In this document: piece after piece, positions 41,201 to 53,100 of the stretch
Layout: each line of letters starts with the position of its first letter
Numbering within the stretch: position 1 is the first letter of the stretch
Source of the DNA: Saccharina japonica
Lineage: Eukaryota; Sar; Phaeophyceae; Laminariales; Laminariaceae
Direction: 5' to 3'
Length of the DNA: 64,000 nt
NCBI GenBank assembly: GCA_008828725.1
Contig: MEHQ01002843.1
Coordinates: 276,975 to 340,974, forward strand
Position numbers and translations under genes: made by a program
Notes under the pieces: model-generated
Told to the model about the DNA's origin: nothing
Database searches by the model: none
What the model saw: only the letters and a program-made list of their open reading frames with translations

Positions 41201-44200
41201 CTTCTAAAAGCTTCTAGACACGACGCATCCACGGAAGCTTGCACTTCCCTAGAAGCTGCATTGTAAGCTCTCGCCAGCGTTTCGTTGAAAGCGCCCGTGC
41301 ACTCCCGAGGTGGAGGTTTCGATGCGAGGTTCACAGACAATAGCCGAAGCAGTGGGATATTCCAGGAACGTCCTGTATTGTGCGAACGTTTAGTATTGTC
41401 GAGATAAGTGTAACGGAAGCCATTGAAAGAAGATACCTTTGCGCGAAAGCTTTTATGGAAGCTTACACTCGTTACTTCCACGGAAGTTCCCCCTGGTAAC
41501 TCCCACGGAGGTCCTTCATTATAGTAAATTCATTTTGACGCCGAAGGGGTGGAAGCTTCCATGTCAGTCGCGGAAGCTCCAACCACACCACCACTTCATT
41601 GGACGCTTCTTCCACTTTCGTGGAACCTTTAACGACTTCAATGGACGGTGTTACCCGTACCTTTGAAATGTTCCATCACTTCCATGAAGGCATCAAACCG
41701 ATTCCATGGAAGCGACGAAAGATTCCGTGGAACTGCCGGAAACGCTTCGTGAATTTTTCATCAATTTCCATAGACAAACGAATAATATTGAAGACCCTGT
41801 AAATACCTTTGGGGTGATGCTTTGTGCGAACGTCGGACCAAGGCCTTTTTACGACAAGCCTAATGCTGCGGACATCTCTAGCTTGACCAGACGTGCTCAA
41901 ACCCGCCGTTGTGAGCACCCCTGCAATTCACGCCGGCCAACTTTACTGCACCTCAAAGTGCGTCACAGGTGAGTCGGGTACGGATTTTCTTTACACGAAG
42001 AGAAACAGTCTGAGTCGGAATATTGAGTACAATCGAACGCTACGGTTTCACCTGCCACCTCCAGACCTCGGCCCCTTCGATGTCGAGCTTAATCGCTACG
42101 AAGTTGGATTCATCTGCAAGGTATGAACTTGAAGAACTCGACACATTGAAGACTCCGCTGGAATAGCCTGTTAATACGACTGATCCATCATCTGACATGG
42201 CGACGTCGGCCACTCCATCAGGTAGAAGTGTTCCGTTCTGAGGGAAATACACGTTCAAAAGCAGTAATGAAAGGATTGGGCAAATGATGCTCAATTGTTG
42301 GTATGCGATATACTCACTCACTGAAGCAGTATATATATGGAACTTATATTTTTGGAACATAGTATATGGACCACTTGTCAGATCACAGATACATGTTGTA
42401 TTTGGGCATTAGGTACAGACGAAAAGCACAACAAAACACGCTGTTGCTCGAAGCTCTCGGTGTGTAAACACCTTCCACGACTTTACGATGACCGGACGTA
42501 CCTGATACACTTGTACTGGCCTCCTCAAGTTCACACCTTTAAATACTTAATAAAGGCTCAAACAGGGCCAACATACCACCCCCTCGAGCCGACGCTTTGA
42601 TTGGCTGTCGTCGGTATTTGTATAACTAGTAAGACTCAACCCAAAAACTATACAATATGATTCAATATATTTTAAGTTGCTCGTTGTTGCTTTGTGAACG
42701 TTGTGAATGCAACAAACAGTTTTTCCAAGGAATCTCTGTGATCATCCAAGTCCCGATCTCACGCCAAGTACACCGCTATTCACTGGCAGCGAGGGACCGC
42801 AAGCTTCTCGAGGCAACGACGACACCACATCACTGCTAACAACGATGCCGGCGAGCAGCGTTAATGAGGAGCGGGGTAACGGAGGGTCTGCCAAAGAAGG
42901 AATGTGCCAGTGAAAACCTGCAAGAAGTGGATAGTATATATAGATGTTGATTCCGTATGATAGAAGAGATACTCCTACTACGGTATGAAGATATATCATT
43001 TACAAGCCGGATTGTAACATGTACGATGCAATGTCGGGAAGGCAATACGAATATACAACATCAAAGTGCAGTGAAACACCTTGCTAGCTAAGGTAACGAC
43101 TCAATACTGACCGCAAGGCTGCAACAAATTAACGGTAGACTACTGCTACATGTAAGCGGAAAGTCAATCACATTAAAAAAGCTAATCAGCTTCAACAATC
43201 AAAGCTGGGCGTCCGATACGATGGTTCAAGTAAAATATCAGTTTAATATTCGGCATCCAACAAAGAAATATTGTTTGGTCATATTGACGCAACAAACAGC
43301 ACACTGATCGAATTAAATGCCAACCAAAACCAGGTGATTGAACACACTGACTAGGTGTGGTCGTGCTCTTACATACTGTACTATGACCCGCTATAGCCCG
43401 GTTTCGATACATTTAACAGTCAAATAATCTTTTTGTGTTTTCACATATTTCTTTAACTCAACAAATTGGAACCTCTGCCTACTCTGTCTTTGATCTGTTC
43501 CAACCCTTGTTCCCGCTGCTCTATGATCAATCATCGCTCCCCCATGGGTCCACCCAAAGGCAGCGATCGCCCTCATCCGAGGAGCTCAGGCGCCACACAA
43601 AGGAAGACAATGCATTGAGGTCAAATCATAAAATTCGAATGATACACATACAACGGTGATTTGAGATAAGAACACGACAAAGTGATTGATACGTGGTGGA
43701 GGGCTGGTGATTGGTCAATAAGAACAATCCAATAATACCGGTCTCAGAGTCGATCGTCATTTCGCAACCATGTGACGCAGGGCGAGTATCGTACATTGCG
43801 GACTCTCACATATACCTAACAACGTTACTAAAACATACCTGGAATGTATATATATATATTAGAGAGTACACAGCCTAGGCACCCTACGTCTTCAACAAGA
43901 TGTGATATATCGACTCTACCATAATTTGTTTTTTGAGACGGTCGGAACCAAAACATACAACGACATAATTACGAAGAGACAAGGGAACGACAAGGTGAGA
44001 GTTACGCGTGGGCTGTTGTTTGGGAGGAAAATTACGGTTCGACTGGTGGTGAGTTGATCCTCTTCGCATTGACATGTTCCGACACATCTTCAACACAAAC
44101 CCTATAATACTAACCACCACCCCGATCGACAAACGTGCACGTACTACAGTAGTTTGAGCTGCTAGAGTGGGCGAAATCGAAACTGATTGCGACGAGCTAT

Positions 44201-47116
44201 AGCACAAGATATGCTACCCAACTTCGCCATTCTTCGGTCGCTGATGCCCTGACACATGTTTGCTGTAGTTTTTGTTGTGCTCACATTGACGCGTGGCCTC
44301 CATACATAGTCCGCCGTCGTAAAAAGTGTTTTTTTTACGCTATCAAGGGGCCAGGTGTGCTTATGTGCCTGGTAAATCATAGGATCAATACCTCAACCAG
44401 ACGTTTCCTGCGAACACCTGGTCATTACCAGAACATTTCCTGCAGCACTTGCATTGCTGTGCAAACAAGAACCTTAACATCCTTTCAAGGATCGTTCCTC
44501 TGTGTTGGGTATCGTTCCTGAGTCCATGGTTATCGAGTATTTGAAGCTGGTAGTCAGTACATAATCGACAGCTACGAAGTATATATTAAGCCGTAAGGGA
44601 GTCCGTCGTTCCGGATCGGGTTCGCCATTAATGTCAATGATCGAGTGACACCCGACCCGCGAGGCTATCGCATGTATCGAGATGCCCCCGTGTCGTGTTC
44701 ATCTTACAGATTCCCAGTGGCATGGGCGTCGATCGAGTTGCTACCCTGGTGGTGGTGGATCGCACAAGACATTTCTACACGGATTTGCTAGGTCCTAAGA
44801 GGCTGATGTCTGCTCGGATGGGTAAAACAATAACATACGAGTAGGTTCTAACATACTGGAAGGTCGACATGGTCACTGGATGAAGAGCCAAAATACACAA
44901 TACGAAGTATGAGCCCGACAGACATTTGAAGTTGACCTATTATGATAAGATACGCCACACAACGTTTTTACCGATTTTCGACGAACACAAGGGGACATTA
45001 GGGGATAACCGTTAGCTGTCGCCTAGGCATGTCCCTATTCACGACGTCATCGCGGCCTTCGAAGTTTCGAGGATCATGGCGGTGACCGAAAACGGTTTTC
45101 ACGGGTAGTAGGACAGCGATTAAACCGCATTGCCAGACAACAAGCCATTCGACACATGATGGGGGATGGCCGCCAAGTTCGAGCGCGCGGATGTATGGAG
45201 AAAGGGCTCGTCAGGTCTTATCTTACACATAGCCAAACTCTATATGGACCATGATGGCAAATTGCTCATTGGGAATTATTACCACAATATCCCGTCAAGA
45301 ATGCAATGGAAGTGGTGCAATTGCAGATTGTTTTTTTACACTCCGCCGCTATTGTTTTTACCCGCCATTCCCATAGCAGAGTCCCGCCGGCGTCCAGTTT
45401 GAAAGCGACCATGTCCGTGTTTCCCGTTGTTATGGTTGACGGGCCATATGTTATGCCCCCTATCACCACAGATCCATCCATGTCCATAGCTATTCCCATC
45501 CCTTCATTGGCGCTCTTCGCGCCGTCCTGAATAGGCAAGCGGGTGCGATAAGTGTGGTGCGATCGGTATCAACAGGAACAACTGCTAGACACGAGCCTTG
45601 TGTCGAGGTTTCACTGCTCAGACACGACTGTATACACAGGATTAGGTTTGGTATTAATTTATAACCACCCTCAAAACGCCAGACCCAAACATGCATGCTA
45701 TAGTGTCGTTTATATCGTCGAAACAGATACATTGCAACGGCAACAAGCTATTAATTGCACAACGGACAGGTCAGACCCCCATCTGGTTTAAAATGCACAT
45801 TTTAGTATTACTGTAGTTCGACATTTCTTTATGTATTTATCAAACGCAACTTATTCGGCCATCTGCAGTGATTTCACTTTTGGGGGAAGGGGGGGTTCTC
45901 GTGATATTCGCCACGAGGCTCGCGCAAGTTACGGTCACGGCGATGTCCGTGGCGCGCCTGTTTGGGCATTTCGAAGTCGCGAACACTGACGAGTAACTGG
46001 GTTATCTGTTTCTGCCGAGCTAGAGCCTGCCAGGACAATGCAAAACCCACACATCCCAAGGCTTCCGTGCTCATTCACAGCTGGCCGTTGCTGTTGTATC
46101 GATACTAATGGAGCTGTGCCTGTAACTGTTTCCTCTATAATTATAACTGAACAGCAGCAGTGGGACATCACGTTTTCCCTGATATTACCGACACGGACGG
46201 TGGATAAGTGTGTGTATGTGTGTGCCGCTTTTTTTGTTGACATATAATGTAGGAGCGAAGGTATATTACGTGTAATCTGCACAGGGGCATAACAACGATG
46301 ATGCCAAGGGAATATTCGATAGGATTCATCGGTACAGGGGTATATTTGGTGGACGTACCAAACCTACGGAAGTGCCGGGTGAAGTCATTGAAATTACCGA
46401 TCTTACCGAAAGGTCGGGCACCGCTATTATAAAAGTACGAGACTTACCAGTAGTGGTATTACTGTAACACAAAACCCAACGTACTAAAGTGTTGGGTAGG
46501 ATAGCGCGCTCAGTACCGACGAACTACCTGTACCACCGGCTATACCGGGGTGAATTTGAGGCACTATCGTGTACCGTATCTGGTAACTTACCAAATGTAC
46601 CGTAGTATCGGTTTCCGGTATTGAAACAATACTTAATATGCAGAAATGTCGGGTACGGGTATGTAAAACAACCGAACTGACCGACTGTCAAAACCTCGTA
46701 TAGAGTACGTGACGAATGCACAGCAGTACCCGGTACCTGTATTTACAGAGAAAATACCCCCGGTATACTTCGGCACGTCCCCTATCGAACGTACCCAAAA
46801 TATGGCACGCGTAGCAAAAGCAAACCGATTGAGCGGCAACGGCCCAGAAGCAGAGCATATCGATACATACATTTAAAATATTATGCAATGTGCTGCTGCT
46901 GTGGGATCTACTTCTTAAACGAGCAGAGTCGGGCGAGCGACGGCGCGATCGACCGAGCGAGCCACGGGCGACCGAGCGACCTACACCGCATGCTTTCGAC
47001 GAACGAAGGCCAAGGCCTACACGAGCAAACGATCGACGGTCGACCGCGCGAGCAGAAGGACCATCGGCAGTCCAGCGAACGAGCCAACGGGCGACCGAAC
47101 ACAATTAATTTATCGT

Positions 47117-47150
<34 letters not shown>

Positions 47151-50100
47151 CAGCAACAACAACATTGGTTAATCTGTCGACGATCGGGAGCGCGCGCGAA
47201 CGAGTGACCGTCGGTAGAGCGGAGGAGTAAACGACGGCGCGCGAGCGACGGCACGATCGACCTCCGGTTGAGCGGACGGGCGAACGAACCGATATTATCT
47301 TCATGTGCAGTAGCAGCAGCAAACCGGTAACAGCCACAGAGGGGGGTGCTCGATGGAACTCAGCACAGCACGCGGCAGGATAAAGAGTGAGGAGTACGCG
47401 AACCGCACTGCGAACGTCTCGTTACTGATCGCCTCTAGCTCTACGTAGTTATGGATCCATCGGAACACGGGGAAAATGGGATAACATCCCCGGGTAAGCA
47501 TTCCTTCCCTTCCTCTACAACTCCCACAGCCTGGGGACGAACGCAAACATCACATCGGTCGATACCGGCCCGCAAGGTGAAGAAACACCAACCCCTACGG
47601 CTGGTTCATTGCTGTTGGGGGTGATAGAAAGAGAGCGCGCCCAGAGTTACCCCTCGGAACCACGTCGGGGTCCCGAGTAACCCGGGGACGACGAGTTACT
47701 ACCAGGTGGTCACAAACGTTTCCGTACGTCTTCAACTGTAAACGCCGGGGACGCAAACGTGGACCCTCCAGGTTTATACGCCCCGCAACATTTGAAAAAC
47801 CTAACCGCACTGGAGAGTTGTCTTTTCTGGGGCTCATGGAGCCAGTGCCGAGCGGGAGTCGCACACCCGGACGGCGTTCAGGTCCAGCTGCACCAGCGTA
47901 TGATAGTGTTCCATCCCAGGATTATAAATGCCTCCAAACATCTACCACTCTAACAACCGGCCGAGGAGAACTGAAGACCGACTCCCCCCCGGTCGAGACC
48001 GCCCCGGAAGGTGTGAACATTTCAACCCCACCGGATGATCAATGAATTCCTAGAACTTGTAGAGCCAGCGCACACCAATATTTTCCCCAGTGTCACCATC
48101 AGGGCCCCGCCGCATCTGAGTACGATATGGAAACATCCCCAGATCTTGCATCCTTCCACACGTGTACAATTCCAACAACTCGCGGACAAAACAGGGTCCA
48201 TTTGTCTCGATACCGCCGCGCAAGGCGTGGAAACCCCATCCCCACCGGCTTGACGCAGATCTACCTGGGGCCCATGAAGCTAGCGCGCAGCGATAATAAT
48301 CTCTCGGGAAAATGTCGTGGTGCCGCTTGAACCTGTTAAAGAGAGTGTCCAACCCCGCGATCATAATTCCATCAATATATCGAGAACTGTAATCATCTGG
48401 GGACGAATAGGGGCCCCCATAAATCGATACCGATCCGCAAGGTGTGGAAACCCCAACCCCACGTGGTGATCATTGATTGCCTGGGGCTCATGGAGAAAAC
48501 AGGTGGCGAAATTCCCCCCTCGAGACGACGTCGAGATCCCGCCGCATAAGCGAACGACAAAGTTCCATTCCCTGAGCATAATGTAATTCGAACATCTACC
48601 ACCCAAACAACGGTGGGATGCAAACGGGTATCCCCTGGATAGACCCCGCCCCCCCAGGTTTGGCCATGCCATCTACTCTGGCCGATTACTGTTTCGGTTG
48701 GGTTTGATGGTCGTGCCGCACCCCTATAGATTATAAGACCCCATGTAAGATCACAAATCCTTCCATACACTTACACTTCCACATATCGGGGACTGCATGC
48801 CCCGGTTTGATACCGTCTCGCACGATAGTGCTTAAATTTCTGTTTCGAGTGGCAGATTAAGGCCCGTACAAACGAATCGCTCAACCCTTAAACCAAAATC
48901 TAGAAACTAAACGTAAAATAAAAAATAGGAAGATACACCCCCTCTGATTGGCGAACAGAAAAAAAAGAGACCCAGGTAACTGCGATGGGATATTTTCGCT
49001 CTTCGGTTTCGATTAGTCGGAAATAGATTAAACCGACCGTAAAAACAAAAAACGAAGAACGAACAGCCCAACGAGAAGGGAGATCATGTCGACAACCGCA
49101 GCTGCGAACGCCCCGTGGACCGGACAGCCAGAAGACAACGAGGAGAAAAAGCGCAAACAACATGGCGCTGGTGCCAGGCAATGCAGTGTTGAACGCCGTA
49201 GCCAAAACCGTGGCCCATGGGGCGGTCCAAGTCGAATTGCGTGCTACTGTACATTCAAAACTCATCTGTTGGAGCCAGCGGTGAAACGTTTTGCACAGCA
49301 CCCGTACTATATTCAGTGCAGATCTCGCCTTTCAGACTTCGGGCGCCATCGCAGTTAGGAGCTTATGGTCGGCTAGTCATGTGGGCGCACTCTCCTCTGT
49401 TTGGGGGGCTGGGCGCCGCCTCTACCGCAGCAGGGTGGTGCATCACTGCTGGTCTTCCCCCTTGACCGTTGACCCGTTTTCGCTTTTGTTTTTGGCTTTT
49501 GTTTTTCACGCGTATCCTGAGTTTGTAAACCATCTTCGACTCGCCACTTGAAACCTAAAGTCTGTTCGTTTTTAGTTTAGGTTTTTAGGTTTTGTGTTCC
49601 TGGTTTGTACGGGCCCTTACAGCATACGTGTACTACAGTATCGTACGGCATACTACGTGCTACTATGGGAACGAAAGGCTAGCGCCATGGGCGAAGGCGG
49701 GGCCGTACCTCTAGAATGGGTATACGTGAAATGTCCATACTTAAGCGTGTACTTGCGCGTTGGCTCTGTACAAGTCGCTCTGGCGCCTCGTAGTGATTGA
49801 GCTGCCCGGTGATGATGCTCCCCATTTAGAAATTGTGGCACCGCCGGGGTTTGAAGTCGTCAACACCCCGAAGAAAAACCTTGTATACAGTATCAATGGG
49901 CTATCGTGGGTTTGTCGTGTGGACGCTGCTTGACACGATCTTGTATCCAACACCCTGTTATGTCGCCATATACTGGACAAAACCGATGCACGGTGGAGAA
50001 GATGACCTAGACACACCATGTTATACGAAACGCCATAGCAGGTACGAGTAAAAGCCGGCGTCGTTCTACTGTAGTCGTATCCCCGTTTGCTTGTAACCGC

Positions 50101-53100
50101 ACCATGCTGGAGAAGTTTGACCAATCTCGACAGCCGGATGTAGACTGTTATACCTAGTCATATTTCGGTGGAGGACCCCACGCCCGGTTACCTAGCTGGA
50201 CAAAATTTACGCATTTTATACTGCACTTTGAACTACAGAGACTGCGATGCCCTTCAAAGTGCTCGTGGATGAGCCTCCGCACAAACACTGAGGCTACCTC
50301 GAATTGAGAACATTCCCACAAGCACATCAATGGTTACATAGGTGATGAATGGCTTGTGACAATCGATTTCCATACGATTTTGGCAGTGTTTTCATTTCCG
50401 GTTAGTATCTGGGATGGAATTTCGATAGCCCATACTCCGAACGCATCAGTGTTGATATATATCATTCAAAATGAAAGCTGATGCCCAGGTATGAATTAAT
50501 ATATTCGGTTGAACTAGATTTATGCATACATCGAACTTGTTGATGAGATAGGGAGCTCTAACGCTGCTGGGTGTGCTCAGAAAAACAACGCATAACACCA
50601 AGCATATAGTAGGAGTTCCACATGCTTCATACGGATTACTGCAGCGGGGTATGGGACATCAGGAGAGTTTACGAGCCACTCAATGTCACATGATGTTTGG
50701 GCCGTGTCAGCTCGCCAACTACTGTAGGGTCAAATGCAATAGGGAGTTTCTGTGTTACTGCCGTCTTGAGCCATCACGACGACTTCGTGTGCCAACTGCG
50801 TGTGCACCTTTAGAGATCAATCGATATAAGCTCACAAACGTGTATGGTATAAACAGTTTGCAAGGTTGGTGCGGTGGGTCCATCGGGGGATGGGACACTA
50901 AACGCTCACCTGAAACGTCCACTCACAGGAGCCATTCGCATGTAGTTTGACGACGTTGAATTTATCGGAGTCTCTACCCGCCATGACCACGCCTCCATCC
51001 TGGTCCATGATGGCTGCACGGTTTGTGCTGCGCTTATCGCCCGCATTTTCATCCTGTTGATAGTCATCGCAATAAACGACATCGATTGAGCAAACGAAAA
51101 CTTAACTTTATATATGTGTGTGCTTTCGTGCGCGGGTGTGTTATTGGTCGGCGTGTTTTGCTGTTGGCGATGCACCGATACTACGATATATGTTTCGGGC
51201 TGATGATCCAGCTAGAGATACATTAGAGTTCCGATTTCATATACGGCGGCACCTTTTGCAAGTACTACTGTATATCTTTCGGGCGGCAGGAAAATTATGG
51301 ACCATTGCACCCGACTGGGTACGATATGTACAGCCTACTCACGCGAACTAACGACGCAGCTTTGTAGAACAGAATTAATCAAAGCAAACATACGTGATAT
51401 CTACAGTTCAGTAAAGAGCCGCTCGTGCTGCTGAAGGGGGAAGACAAACAATATTTATGAGGGCCCTTGCGGTCGGTGAAAAACTGTCACCTAGTGTGGT
51501 TTCCTGACCCCATCGCGCCATGCAGTAACTACAGTAGCTACTGTTTTGCCCTGCCCGTGACGTTTGTGAGTAATTTGAGTATCACGTACTCTATGCGTTT
51601 CAGAAGCAAGTAATACACAGTCACTACTGCAATATCCCGCAAACAGCGTTTCAGGAGTAAAAAGGAAACATTCAGAAACCAGAGGCGAAAGCGATCACGC
51701 CGGAAGCAGCCTTTCAAAGAAGGATACCAAGGGATGCTTAAACCCTTAATCTCGTGCTGGTGGTCCGGCTTACACCGAGTGCCATGCCAAGTGTGAAGGT
51801 GAAAGTATTGCGCTTGACGAGTTTTTCGTAAGTGGCCACGTTGAGATTGTACGCCGTCAACCCGCGTGCCGATGAGGCGGCAAGGGTTGGGCCGGCAGAT
51901 AACACAAATACGAAATCCCGAGAGAGTTGTTCATCAGTCCAGCATTGCTGTCAACATATAATGCCAGTAAATGGTTTGACGGCGAGCGGTGTTTACCGTG
52001 TGGGAACAAGCTGCACTGAGCCATAGGGGTAGAACCGAGAGCGTAGCGTTTAATATCAGAGTGCTATATGATGCGCCTGTGAGGTCACAAATGTATGGAA
52101 GACGGATGGATAATAGCCACTCGTTTCTCAGAACGCCATTTGTCGTGTTCCTCGGCTGTTGTGCTCGTCCTCGGTAGCAATCACTGCCGGCCAACTATAT
52201 TGATCTCCAGTTTCGAACAGAAACGTACCTAAACAAACAACTGTCTTGGTTACGACGCCTCTAGCTGGACCTGTTCGCCAACCTTGAGGAGGCAACAGTA
52301 ATCTCCGCACCCGGCCGTCATGTTTGGCCCGGTGTTTGGCCCGGTGTTTCACCCTTGGCTCGGCCATTGTTCTAAGTGCAACCTTCTATTTCACATACAC
52401 TATTGGCGTGTCTGAATAGTGTGCGTATGCTGATTGTGAATGTCAAAACCCCGATGCGTCATGTGGAACTGACGAAACCGTGGTTTTATCTTCTTTTTTT
52501 TTGCGTACTGGTCATTTTCGAGGTTGTGTGGCCGCGAGTTATGAATATTTTAACAACGAATTGCATATCTACTCGACGGTTGTTCATCTATGGTATGCAT
52601 CGAACGCAATACGACTTCGTCCCCGACTCTGGGAAAAGCTTTGGAAGATTTGGTACTCATGTGAAACTCATGTGAAACAAATGCCACGCAACCCTATGTT
52701 CTACCGCACACTCCAAACAGTTAGTTTGTACAAGGTGACATCGTACTCAAGACCTGTAATTGGAACCTGGTACAGCATATTAGCCTACATATATCATGCT
52801 AACCACTTCCAAACATGTGCTATTCGGTTTGTTCAGCTGTGTCGTTCTTTTTATACATAAATCCTCGAACGCTATCGATTTGCGGCGTGCACCTTATGAT
52901 TACAGTAGTAAGGACTGGACAAGGGCCAAAAATCGAATATCTTCTAAACATTTCGATCTCAAATGGTTAGCATACTATTGGGCAACCTTACCAGGTATGG
53001 ATGAGTAATTTTGCACCTTACCTACCACTGGTGTGTCGGTATGGTCTATATTGAGTACTTGACGCTCGACCCGAATACCGAGTCAAAGCGCTTTAGCGTC

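Larger units (their letters stand above)
31572..42051 (-). other. Largest intron (10.5 kb) between propeller repeats 4 and 5
   Basis: Contains the LINE endonuclease fossil (32.5-33.3 kb), CAG/CTG palindromic repeats (about 34,103-34,140), the AGTGGT microsatellite, a 35.6-kb two-unit tandem duplication, the fold-back element (36.35-37.77 kb) and the AAGCTTCC-rich patch (41.03-41.76 kb). A protein-like stretch near 39,750-39,860 (plus; DISLAFFGDNLVHDVITMDG) is unassigned. No further propeller exon was found. Confidence 0.7.
45527..50909 (-). other. Intron (5.4 kb) between propeller repeats 2 and 3
   Basis: Contains GAGCGACGGCGCGATCGACC words repeated at 46.93 and 47.24 kb, a CAG run (about 47,119-47,147), the main ~215-bp satellite array, the GGCCCGTACAAAC-ended element and a CCCCGGGGTTTGAAGTC repeat copy. 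Confidence 0.7.

Noticed and set aside
46310-46800. Stretch rich in GGTACC/TACCGGTA words
   Set aside because: The words are too varied and irregular to call a repeat unit; the same word types occur at lower density elsewhere in the window.
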